From Flavobacteriaceae bacterium (lineage in GTDB: Bacteria; Bacteroidota; Bacteroidia; Flavobacteriales; Flavobacteriaceae), in assembly GCA_029238125.1 (NCBI GenBank), contig JAQWGQ010000021.1, positions 1-64,000 of the forward strand: 64,000 nucleotides of DNA. Reading direction: 5' to 3'. A program made the translations under genes and the position numbers. Positions 35,328-43,972 of the stretch are shown here, one piece after another (positions within the stretch are counted from its first letter, which is position 1; each line of letters begins with the position of its first letter). A model generated the notes under the pieces. It made no database searches and was not told the origin of the DNA. It saw nothing but the letters and a program-made list of their open reading frames with translations.

Positions 35328-36197
35328 TTGTATTATTTTAAGTTGATCTTTTGTCAGCTGGTACTAGCTGTATTGTTTGTTTGCTGTAAGAAAGAAGGGG
35401 TGTACAACCCTCAAGATGACCTTATAGATGGGAAGACCTTGGTATGGTCAGATGAGTTTGATGATGACGGTACGACTTATATGTCTGGAGTTGACAACCC
35501 AATTGATGATTCAAAATGGTTTCACCAAACCAAGTTACCAAATGGCTGGGGTTGGTATAATAATGAACTCCAACATTATACGAATCGTATTGACAATTCC
35601 TATGTTTCAGACGGCACATTGAAGATTGTTGCAAAAAAAGAAGTTTTTTCAGACCAAGGTCAAACAAAGGACTACACCTCGGCAAGGTTAAACTCAAAGT
35701 TTGCCTTTACCTATGGGGTTGTAGAAATAAGAGCAAAGCTGCCTACAGGGGTTGGCACTTGGCCTGCCATTTGGACTCTTGGGAAAAATATCAACGAAAA
35801 CGGAGCTTACTGGCAACAACAAGGACACGGCTCTGTTTCATGGCCAGCTTGTGGGGAGATTGACATTATGGAACATTGGGGCAGCAATCAAAACTTTATC
35901 CAAAGTGCCATGCATACCCCCTCATCTCATGGTGGTACGGTAAATAAAGGTGGTAGAACGATATCAACGGTTTCTTCGAAGTTCCATGTGTATAAGCTCG
36001 AATGGACACCAGAAAAAATGACTTTTTCAGTCGATGATTATGTGCACTACATTTATAACCCACCAGTAAAAGATGCAAGTACATGGCCGTTTAACTCAGA
36101 TCAGTACTTATTACTAAATGTTGCCATACAGTCATCCATCGCATCGGGCTTTACATCTTCAACCATGGAAATTGATTATATCAGAGTATATCAATAA
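35328..36197 (+). CDS. GH16 laminarinase lipoprotein, probable TTG start
   Basis: This 289-residue enzyme consists of a short export signal (LIFCQLVLAVLFVCCKK) and one GH16 domain with GEIDIMEHWG (E177, D179, E182). No ATG fits upstream of the GH16 domain in this frame. The TTG at 35328, preceded by TAAGG, gives a complete signal, though the residue before the Cys (Val) is a poor lipobox match. Its catalytic domain is about 87% identical by hand count to that of the T9SS GH16 at 25872, so the same enzyme is placed twice with different anchors: this one lipid-anchored, the other exported by T9SS. It lies 39 bp after the lipoprotein gene in the operon. Confidence 0.88.
   Translation: MYYFKLIFCQLVLAVLFVCCKKEGVYNPQDDLIDGKTLVWSDEFDDDGTTYMSGVDNPIDDSKWFHQTKLPNGWGWYNNELQHYTNRIDNSYVSDGTLKIVAKKEVFSDQGQTKDYTSARLNSKFAFTYGVVEIRAKLPTGVGTWPAIWTLGKNINENGAYWQQQGHGSVSWPACGEIDIMEHWGSNQNFIQSAMHTPSSHGGTVNKGGRTISTVSSKFHVYKLEWTPEKMTFSVDDYVHYIYNPPVKDASTWPFNSDQYLLLNVAIQSSIASGFTSSTMEIDYIRVYQ
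35440..36194 (+). repeat. GH16 duplication, copy 2
   Basis: This is the partner of 26554-27308: same length, same orientation, no net indel. The similarity covers only the catalytic domain and stops where the domains flanking copy 1 begin, so a domain-sized duplication or gene conversion is likely. Confidence 0.85.
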
Positions 36198-36205
36198 AAC
36201 AAAGA

Positions 36206-37741
36206 ATGACAAAAAAAACACTTTTTATTGCTTTTGTTGTTTCTCTGGGTGGTTTTCTATTTGGGTTTGATGCAGGCATTATTTCTGGTGTGATGTCTTA
36301 TGTTGGGCCTCAGTTTGATCTTAATGATGCACAGACAGGATGGGTTGTAAGTTCACCTTCTTTTGCGGCCATGATAGCCATGCTAGTTGCCGGTCGTCTT
36401 AGTGATCGTATCGGCCGAAAAAAAATATTACTATTAGTAGCATTCCTATATGCTCTTTCTGCGATCACTTCTGCCTATTCCATTTCGTATGAAACCTTGT
36501 ATATCGCTCGTATGGTTGGGGGATTGGCTTTTGGTGCAGCACTCATTTTAGCGCCAACCTATATCGCCGAAATTTCAACGGCCGAAAATCGAGGAAAACT
36601 CGTTTCCATTCAGCAGCTCAATATCGTTTTGGGCTTTTTTGCTGCTTTTTTGAGCAATTATTATTTCAACCAATACAACGTTTCGGGAAGTGAAGCTCTT
36701 TCCAATGAAAATGTTTGGAGATGGATGTTGGGGGTAGAGTTTTTCCCCGCCATCTTTTATTTTGGACTCCTATTTTTTGTGCCAAAAAGTCCACGTTGGC
36801 TCTATACTCAAAATCGCGCAGACCAAGCCAAGCATGTCTTGGAGCGTATCCATGGATCAGAGCAAGCTGAACTCGAAATCAAATCGATAGAAAAAAATAT
36901 CGAAGATAGTGAGGTTTCGAAAGCAGTTTCTATTCGAGAACTCTTTGCGCCAGCTTTACGATTCATCATGATTGTTGGAATCACCTTGGGAATTTTACAA
37001 CAAGTTACGGGGATCAATGCAATTTATTTTTATGCCACTTCCATATTTAAACAAACGGGAATCGGTACAGATGCTGCTTTTTCCTCAGGAGTTTTGCTGA
37101 GTTTTACCACAGTTGTGTTTACGCTAGTTGCCATCTACTTGATTGATCGTATGGGAAGACGACCGCTACTGCTCGTTGGCATGTCTGGGATTGCGATAAG
37201 TTTACTGTTGTGTGCCTACAGTTTTAACCAAGCAACCTATCAACTCTCAGCTGCTGAAATCAACTCTTTTGAAAATATTGATACCTATAAGCTAGCAGAA
37301 TTTCAAGATGTTACCTATGAAAGTGATGTTATCTTTAAGAATGACATCAAAGCCGCTATCGGAAACCAAGTCTATGCGCTCAATGAAGGAGCCATCTTGG
37401 AAGCTGCAATCGACATGAATGCAATCCTTGTTCTCATGGGGATTCTCGGATTTATCGCCTGCTTTGCGTTTTCACTTGGGCCAGTGATGTGGGTTATGCT
37501 CTCCGAAATTTTTCCAAATCGCTTTCGTGGTTTAGCAATTGGGGTGATTGGCTTTATCAACTCTTTTTCCAGTTGGTTGATTCAACAAATTTTCCCTTGG
37601 GAAATTTCAAACTTGGGAAGCGCATTGACTTTCTTTATCTATGGGCTAATTGCTACAGTAGGGGTGTTGTTGTTTATCAAAATCCTTCCTGAAACAAAAG
37701 GAAAGTCACTTGAAGAAATTGAAACTGAATTGATAAAATAA
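36206..37741 (+). CDS. Sugar porter family MFS transporter
   Basis: This 511-residue inner-membrane carrier with 12 predicted helices has the sugar-porter signatures LGGFLFGFDAGIISGV (helix 1), GRLSDRIGRKK (loop 2-3), VPKSPRWLY, QQVTGINAIYFYA (helix 7), DRMGRRPLLL and LPETKGKSLEEIE (C-terminus). It resembles XylE/GLUT-type proton symporters. A polar insert of about 60 residues (about 345-405) replaces the usual short loop between helices 9 and 10. It would import glucose or a small gluco-oligosaccharide released in the periplasm. It is in the middle of the glucan operon, 8 bp after GH16. Confidence 0.93.
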   Translation: MTKKTLFIAFVVSLGGFLFGFDAGIISGVMSYVGPQFDLNDAQTGWVVSSPSFAAMIAMLVAGRLSDRIGRKKILLLVAFLYALSAITSAYSISYETLYIARMVGGLAFGAALILAPTYIAEISTAENRGKLVSIQQLNIVLGFFAAFLSNYYFNQYNVSGSEALSNENVWRWMLGVEFFPAIFYFGLLFFVPKSPRWLYTQNRADQAKHVLERIHGSEQAELEIKSIEKNIEDSEVSKAVSIRELFAPALRFIMIVGITLGILQQVTGINAIYFYATSIFKQTGIGTDAAFSSGVLLSFTTVVFTLVAIYLIDRMGRRPLLLVGMSGIAISLLLCAYSFNQATYQLSAAEINSFENIDTYKLAEFQDVTYESDVIFKNDIKAAIGNQVYALNEGAILEAAIDMNAILVLMGILGFIACFAFSLGPVMWVMLSEIFPNRFRGLAIGVIGFINSFSSWLIQQIFPWEISNLGSALTFFIYGLIATVGVLLFIKILPETKGKSLEEIETELIK

Positions 37742-37774
37742 CTAAAGATCAAAAAATAATAACGTATTGTATAC

Positions 37775-40700
37775 ATGTATATCGGACAAAATTTAAGACA
37801 GACAAATCCACTTGAACCAGAGGGTGAGCTGATAAAAATAGAAGGAGATTGGTTTTTTAAAATTAGCAACGTTGACAATATGCCACCATTTTTTATGAGT
37901 ATTGTCAGCGACGCAAATCACTGGATGTTTATCGGAAGTAATGGTGGTCTTTCTGCGGGCAGAAAAGATTGTAACCAAGCACTGTTTCCCTACTACACAG
38001 TCGATAAAATTTTAGAAACCTCAGAAGCCACAGGCAGTAAAACGATACTGCGTATTGGCCAAGACGGAAAATCCTTTCTATGGGAGCCCTTTTCAGTACT
38101 CACGGACTCGGTCTATGATACTGAAACAAACTTGTATAAAAGCGAGTATGGAAATGTTGTGATTTTTGAGCAAATCAATCACGACTTAGGACTTTCGTTC
38201 AAATACCAATGGAGTTCGAGCAATCGATTTGGATTTGTCCGCCGCGCAACATTGAGCAATCTAACCGAAACCAAAAAAATTGTTCATGTTTTGGATGGAA
38301 TCCAAAATCTAGTCCCTTATGGGGTTGAAGCCGATTTACAAAACAGCAAGAGTAACCTTGTCGACGCTTATAAGAAAAGTGAATTGGAAAAAGAATACGC
38401 CTTGGGGATCTATGCTCTGAGCGCGATTATTGTTGACCGAGCAGAGCCAAGTGAGGCGCTTAAAGCTACAACCGTTTGGTCTTCGGGGTTGAGTAGCCCA
38501 ACTTACTTATTGTCATCCTTCCAACTCGAAGCATTTCGCCGGGGACAGAGCCCCACAGAAGAGTGGGAAAACAAAGGCGAAAAAGGAGCGTATTTTTTGG
38601 TTGACACCCTAACTCTTGAAGGGAATCAAGCCGAAGACTGGCATATTGTGGCTGACGTAAACCAGTCAATGATTGGCATTCGGTCTCTAACGCAAGCCAT
38701 GTCAAAGGGCGATATCATAGATCAAGTTCATGAAGATATCCAGGAAGGTACAAAAAAGCTCATTCAACTGTGCGCAGCAGCGGACGGTGTACAGCTTACT
38801 AATGATAAGCGAACCATCATGCGCCACTTCTCTAACACCATGTTTAATATCATGCGTGGAGGAATTTTTGATACCAATTATCAAATCGAAAAAGCGGATT
38901 TCCTTCCCTATCTCCAACAAGCGAACAAAGTGGAATTCGAAAAATTTCAAGATCAACTCAATCAATGGGATGACCTGTTTTCACTCGAGAAATTGGCAAC
39001 CAATATCAGCTCAATTCCATCCGTTCCAATCAAACGATTGGCCACAGAATACTTGCCACTCAAATTTAGTCGTCGTCATGGCGATCCGAGTCGTCCCTGG
39101 AACTGGTTTTCGATCAATACCCAAAACGAAAATGATGGATCAAAAATTCTAGATTACCAAGGCAACTGGCGCGATATTTTCCAAAACTGGGAAGCGCTTG
39201 CACATGCCTATCCATCTTTTATAGAAGGGATGATTTTTAGATTTCTCAATGCATCAACCTTTGACGGGTACAACCCATATCGAGTTACCAAAGATGGGTT
39301 TGATTGGGAAATTATCGAGCCACACGATCCATGGTCTTATATTGGGTATTGGGGAGATCATCAAATCATTTATTTGTTGAAGTTTTTGGAATTTATCCAA
39401 AAACATTTCCCTGGAAAACTAGTAAATAGTTTGGCGGAAAACCATTTTGTCTACGCCCATGTTCCTTATATCATCAAATCGTATAAAGACATCGTCAAAA
39501 ACCCAAAGGACACGATACTTTTTGACGAGGCGTTACACAATCAAATTGATCAACAAAAAGAAACTCTGGGTGCTGATGGTGCTTTGCTTAAAACGCCGAG
39601 TGGCGAGGTGTATCACGTCAACATGCTCGAAAAACTGTTGGCAACCATACTTGCAAAAATGTCAAATTTTGTTCCTGAAGCAGGAATTTGGCTCAACACC
39701 CAGCGACCCGAGTGGAACGATGCCAACAATGCGCTAGTTGGAAACGGTACATCTATGGTGACTTTATACTATATGCGTCGTTTCTTTTCGTTTTTAGATA
39801 ATTTGATCGATAGTGCTGACTTTGCATCTTCTGCAATTTCAGAAGAGTTGTATCGATTTTTTAATGAAATTTTCAACCAGCTCAATAAACACGAAAGTTT
39901 ACTTGCCAATCCAATGAATCAGCAAGATCGACAGTCAGTTGTTGATGCACTAGGGCAAGCGGGGAGTAGCTATCGAAATCAGATTTACAATAATGGGTTT
40001 TCTTCAAAGACAACAGATATCAGTACAGCCGATCTCAAAGCGTTTATTCGTGTTAGCTTGTCCTTTATCGACCATTCTATTGATGCAAACAAACGGGAAG
40101 ATGGTTTGTACCATGCTTACAATCTGATCACATTTGAAGATCAAGGTGGCGTTTCTATTTCCTATCTCGACGAAATGCTTGAAGGGCAAGTTGCCGTTTT
40201 AAGTTCGGGCTATTTAAGCCCAGTACAGGTTGACGAGGTGCTTAATCAAATGCGCAAAAGCAAGCTTTACAGAGCGGATCAAAACAGTTATATTTTGTAC
40301 CCCAACAAAGACCTACCTCGTTTTTTTGAGAAAAACAATGTGCCAGCAGAAGCCGTTGAAAGTTCAACTCTACTGAAAACATTACTAGATGACAACTACA
40401 AGCAGGTCATTCAAAAGGACTCTGCAGGGGTCTATCATTTCAACGGCAATTTTACAAACGCGGACAGCTTAAAAAATGCGTTGTCTGAGTTGCCAGCTCG
40501 TTATGACAATTTGGTCTCAAATGAAGAAGAGGGTCTGTTGCATGTGTTTGAAGACTTGTTTGATCACAAATCCTTTACGGGTCGATCAGGAACATTTTTT
40601 GGCTTTGAAGGGCTAGGATCGATTTACTGGCATATGGTTTCCAAATTGGCGTTGGCTGTTCAAGAGGTTCTTTGGGAATCGATTCACAAGCAGTCTGACT

Positions 40701-41215
40701 CCAAAGTCTCTGAATCGCTTCGAAAACATTACTATGCGGTTGTTGATGGAATAGGGGCGCATAAAACCCCAAAAGCATATGGTGCATTTCCGACAGACCC
40801 ATATTCTCATACCCCTGCTGGTCGAGGCGCACAACAGCCCGGAATGACAGGTCAGGTCAAAGAAGATATTTTATGTCGTTGGGGAGAGTTTGGGGTGTAT
40901 GCACAAGGAGGCAAGCTCTTTTTTGACCCCTCAATGGTTCGAACTGAGGAGTACTTAGAAGATCAAAAGGAATTTGAATTCTACGATGTGGAAAACAAAA
41001 AGCAAACGCTCACCATTCCAAAGCACGCACTCTGCTTTACCTATTGCCAAGTACCGATTGTTTATCACAGCCAATCCAACGCCAATGGAATTGAACTTGT
41101 TCGCTCCAATGGGGAACAGAAAAAGATTGACCAACATCACCTCGATGAGGTTGATGCAGCCAATCTCTTCAGTCGAAATGGAAAAATCTCTCAAATTCAT
41201 ATTTATTTTTCATGA
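37775..41215 (+). CDS. GH149 beta-1,3-oligoglucan phosphorylase
   Basis: This 1146-residue protein lacks a signal peptide and so is cytosolic. Size and sequence fit GH149 (relatives of GH94 phosphorylases), with RRHGDPSRPWNWFSI, YQGNWRDIFQNWEAL, STFDGYNPYRVTKDG and DPWSYIGYWGDHQI. D528 in the WGDHQ segment is a candidate catalytic acid by analogy with GH94. Family members use phosphate to release glucose 1-phosphate from beta-1,3-glucan chains, saving ATP over hydrolysis. Its place between two carriers and five glycosidases of the same linkage supports the call. The next gene starts within its stop codon (ATGA at 41212), so expression is coupled. Confidence 0.85.
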   Translation: MYIGQNLRQTNPLEPEGELIKIEGDWFFKISNVDNMPPFFMSIVSDANHWMFIGSNGGLSAGRKDCNQALFPYYTVDKILETSEATGSKTILRIGQDGKSFLWEPFSVLTDSVYDTETNLYKSEYGNVVIFEQINHDLGLSFKYQWSSSNRFGFVRRATLSNLTETKKIVHVLDGIQNLVPYGVEADLQNSKSNLVDAYKKSELEKEYALGIYALSAIIVDRAEPSEALKATTVWSSGLSSPTYLLSSFQLEAFRRGQSPTEEWENKGEKGAYFLVDTLTLEGNQAEDWHIVADVNQSMIGIRSLTQAMSKGDIIDQVHEDIQEGTKKLIQLCAAADGVQLTNDKRTIMRHFSNTMFNIMRGGIFDTNYQIEKADFLPYLQQANKVEFEKFQDQLNQWDDLFSLEKLATNISSIPSVPIKRLATEYLPLKFSRRHGDPSRPWNWFSINTQNENDGSKILDYQGNWRDIFQNWEALAHAYPSFIEGMIFRFLNASTFDGYNPYRVTKDGFDWEIIEPHDPWSYIGYWGDHQIIYLLKFLEFIQKHFPGKLVNSLAENHFVYAHVPYIIKSYKDIVKNPKDTILFDEALHNQIDQQKETLGADGALLKTPSGEVYHVNMLEKLLATILAKMSNFVPEAGIWLNTQRPEWNDANNALVGNGTSMVTLYYMRRFFSFLDNLIDSADFASSAISEELYRFFNEIFNQLNKHESLLANPMNQQDRQSVVDALGQAGSSYRNQIYNNGFSSKTTDISTADLKAFIRVSLSFIDHSIDANKREDGLYHAYNLITFEDQGGVSISYLDEMLEGQVAVLSSGYLSPVQVDEVLNQMRKSKLYRADQNSYILYPNKDLPRFFEKNNVPAEAVESSTLLKTLLDDNYKQVIQKDSAGVYHFNGNFTNADSLKNALSELPARYDNLVSNEEEGLLHVFEDLFDHKSFTGRSGTFFGFEGLGSIYWHMVSKLALAVQEVLWESIHKQSDSKVSESLRKHYYAVVDGIGAHKTPKAYGAFPTDPYSHTPAGRGAQQPGMTGQVKEDILCRWGEFGVYAQGGKLFFDPSMVRTEEYLEDQKEFEFYDVENKKQTLTIPKHALCFTYCQVPIVYHSQSNANGIELVRSNGEQKKIDQHHLDEVDAANLFSRNGKISQIHIYFS

Positions 41216-42477
41216 GTCAATTTCCAACATTTCGACTTATTGCTACGCTGATGACTAGTGCTTCTATTCTTATGACGAGTTGTTCGAATTCACCAGAGGA
41301 TAGTCCAACAGCACAGGATATTTTAGGAAATCCAAACTATCAAGCCATTTCTTATGGAGGTTATCGCACAACATCTCGTGATACCGTACCGAGTGTTGAT
41401 CAAATCAAGGATGATATGCGAATCTTATCTGCGATGGATGTCAAAATATTGCGCACTTACAACACAGAATTGGCAGAATTGCCAAATCTACTACAAGCGA
41501 TTACAGAGCTGAAACAAGAGGACTCATCATTTGAGATGTATTTGATGGTTGGCGCTTGGATCAATTGTAAAGATGCTTTTACAGACAATCCAGATCATAC
41601 GCAAGAAGATGAGGCATACAATGAATCCGAAGTACAGCGGGCCGTTCAATACGCACAACAATATCCAGAAATCATTAAAATAATTGCGGTTGGAAATGAA
41701 GCAATGGTTCACTGGGCTTCTAGCTATTTTGTACCACCCTCTGTGATCTTAAAGTGGGTCATCTATCTACAAGACCTCAAAACCAAGGGGGATCTTCCCA
41801 GTGATTTGTGGATCACGAGCTCTGACGATTTTGCTTCATGGGGAGGTGCTTCTAACAATTATCACACAGAGGATTTGAATCGTTTAATTGGCGCAGTCGA
41901 TTTTATTTCGATGCATACGTATGCCTTTCACAATTCTCATTACAACCCCGATTACTGGTATAACCGAGATCCGAGTTTGAGTGAAATTGAGCAAATTGAT
42001 GCAGCGATGCAGCGCGCAGGGGAGTTTGCAGCTGGTCAATACAACGACGTGAAGCAGTATATGTTGAGTTTGGGAATCGACAAACCAATTCATATTGGAG
42101 AGACTGGTTGGGCAACTGTCTCAAACGGCTACTATGGAGCAGAGGGCTCACAAGCAGCCGACGAGTATAAGCAAGCAATCTACTACAACCTCATGCGCCA
42201 ATGGACTTCACAGAATAACATCTCATGCTTTTTCTTTGAAGCTTTTGATGAAATATGGAAAGACGCTACAAATAGCCAAGGATCTGAAAATCATTTTGGG
42301 CTTTTTACTGTTGATGGAAAAGCAAAGTATGCCTTGTGGAATTCAGTTGACAAAGGAATTTTTTCTGGATTGACACGAAATGGAAATACGATTACAAAAA
42401 CTTTTAATGGGAGTAAGGAAAATCTGCTAGCTTTTGTCTTACCTCCTGTAACACGTAAAACCGATATAAACAAATAG
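41212..42477 (+). CDS. GH17 beta-1,3-glucanase lipoprotein
   Basis: This 421-residue GH17 enzyme has a lipoprotein signal (ILMTSC) and a TIM barrel with acid/base E163 in AVGNEAM and nucleophile E297 in IGETGW, plus FFEAFDEIWKD and ENHFGLF near the end. It is probably periplasmic or surface-anchored and cuts or trims beta-1,3-gluco-oligosaccharides; some bacterial GH17 enzymes are glucanosyltransferases, which sequence alone does not exclude. It is the secreted counterpart of the signal-less GH17 at 47256, sharing the EAFDExWK and HWGLF-type ending. The start overlaps the GH149 stop by four bases. Confidence 0.9.
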   Translation: MSQFPTFRLIATLMTSASILMTSCSNSPEDSPTAQDILGNPNYQAISYGGYRTTSRDTVPSVDQIKDDMRILSAMDVKILRTYNTELAELPNLLQAITELKQEDSSFEMYLMVGAWINCKDAFTDNPDHTQEDEAYNESEVQRAVQYAQQYPEIIKIIAVGNEAMVHWASSYFVPPSVILKWVIYLQDLKTKGDLPSDLWITSSDDFASWGGASNNYHTEDLNRLIGAVDFISMHTYAFHNSHYNPDYWYNRDPSLSEIEQIDAAMQRAGEFAAGQYNDVKQYMLSLGIDKPIHIGETGWATVSNGYYGAEGSQAADEYKQAIYYNLMRQWTSQNNISCFFFEAFDEIWKDATNSQGSENHFGLFTVDGKAKYALWNSVDKGIFSGLTRNGNTITKTFNGSKENLLAFVLPPVTRKTDINK

Positions 42478-42480
42478 ATT

Positions 42481-43962
42481 ATGTATCATAAAACTTTTTT
42501 CTTAATGATTCTTTTTACAGCGATATCATGTAATTCAATAAACTCCGAAGTACAAGTTTATGAGACCTCTGAAAGCGGCAATCAATTAAGCGTGCAAACA
42601 ACATTCGAACATGATTCAGAGGCGTCAACAATCGTGATTAATTCAAAAAAAGAACTTCAAACCATTACAGGTTTCGGCGGAGCCTTTACCGAGTCTTCGG
42701 CTTATTTACTCAATAAGATGAGTGAAGAGAAACGCAATGAAATTTTAGCAGCTTATTTTGCTAAAGATGGTGCTCGTTACTCTCTTACGCGTACCCACAT
42801 GAATTCATGTGACTTCTCATTAAATAATTACTCCTATACTCCTGTGGCAGGAGATAAAAATTTGGATCACTTTTCGATAGATGAGGACAAAGATGATATT
42901 ATTCCCATGATAAAGGATGCGATGGCGATATCAGAGGATGGGTTTAAACTTTTTTCTTCGCCTTGGACTGCATCTCCATGGATGAAAGACAATAACAGTT
43001 GGGTAGGAGGGAAGCTATTGCCAGAGTATTACGACACTTGGGCTTTGTTCTTTTCAAAATATGTTGATGCCTACAAGGCAGAAGGAATTGATATTTGGGG
43101 ATTTACTGTTGAAAATGAACCACACGGAAATGGTGAGAATTGGGAAAGCATGCATTATTCTCCTGAAGAAATGACGCACTTCGTCCAAAACTTTTTGGGC
43201 CCAAAGCTCGAAGCTGATGGTAAAGGGCACCTTAAAATTTTAGGATATGACCAAAATCGCGAAGGATTGCGTGAGTGGGTAGATATCATGTACAAAGACA
43301 AAGCTTCAAGTAAGTATTACGATGGAACAGCAATTCATTGGTATGAAAGCACCTACGACTATTTCCCAGAGGAATTGCAGTATGCACACCAAAAGGCCCC
43401 AGAAAAATATCTCATTCAAACCGAAGCTTGCGTAGATGCCGAAGTACCTGTTTGGAAAGACGACAAATGGTACTGGAAAAAAGAAGCAACGGATTGGGGA
43501 TACGACTGGAGAGAAGAAGAAAAAAAATATTTACATCCCAAATACGCTCCTGCCAATAGATATGCTCGTGACATTATCGGATGCCTAAACAATTGGGTCG
43601 ATGGTTGGGTAGATTGGAATATGGTTCTAGATGCCAAAGGAGGACCGAATTGGGCAAATAACTGGTGTATTGCCCCTGTAATTGTAGACCCAGAAAAGGA
43701 TGAGGTTTACTACACACCGCTCTATTACATTATGGCTCATTTTAGTAAGTTTATTCGACCAAAGGCGAAAGTAATTGAAGCCAAAAAATCAGATGAGGAA
43801 CTTATGGTAGCTGCTGCCAAAAATCCAGACGGAAGCATAGCAGTTGTGGTATTTAATGAAGGAACCACGTCAAAAAATTTCGAACTAACTCATAATGATT
43901 TAACCAAAAACATAAGTATAAGCCCGCAAGCAATACAAACCATAATGATCCACAGCCACTAA
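42481..43962 (+). CDS. GH30 beta-glucosidase/beta-1,6-glucanase lipoprotein
   Basis: This 493-residue GH30 enzyme has a lipoprotein signal (FTAISC), then GFGGAFTESSAYLLNKM, SLTRTHMNSCDFSL, SSPWTASPWMKDN, acid/base E213 in FTVENEPHGN and nucleophile E315 in IQTEACVDA, and a C-terminal beta-sandwich (LMVAAAKNPDGSIAVVVFNEGT). The sequence fits GH30 subfamily 1 or 3. In marine flavobacterial laminarin loci GH30 enzymes remove the beta-1,6-linked glucose branches, which fits its place here beside GH17 and GH16. It lies 3 bp after GH17 in the operon. Confidence 0.92.
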   Translation: MYHKTFFLMILFTAISCNSINSEVQVYETSESGNQLSVQTTFEHDSEASTIVINSKKELQTITGFGGAFTESSAYLLNKMSEEKRNEILAAYFAKDGARYSLTRTHMNSCDFSLNNYSYTPVAGDKNLDHFSIDEDKDDIIPMIKDAMAISEDGFKLFSSPWTASPWMKDNNSWVGGKLLPEYYDTWALFFSKYVDAYKAEGIDIWGFTVENEPHGNGENWESMHYSPEEMTHFVQNFLGPKLEADGKGHLKILGYDQNREGLREWVDIMYKDKASSKYYDGTAIHWYESTYDYFPEELQYAHQKAPEKYLIQTEACVDAEVPVWKDDKWYWKKEATDWGYDWREEEKKYLHPKYAPANRYARDIIGCLNNWVDGWVDWNMVLDAKGGPNWANNWCIAPVIVDPEKDEVYYTPLYYIMAHFSKFIRPKAKVIEAKKSDEELMVAAAKNPDGSIAVVVFNEGTTSKNFELTHNDLTKNISISPQAIQTIMIHSH

Positions 43963-43972
43963 AAATAATATC

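Noticed and set aside
37772-37783. 12-bp perfect palindrome TATACATGTATA over the GH149 start codon
   Set aside because: It is short, AT-rich and without a partner site elsewhere in the operon; chance is the simplest explanation.
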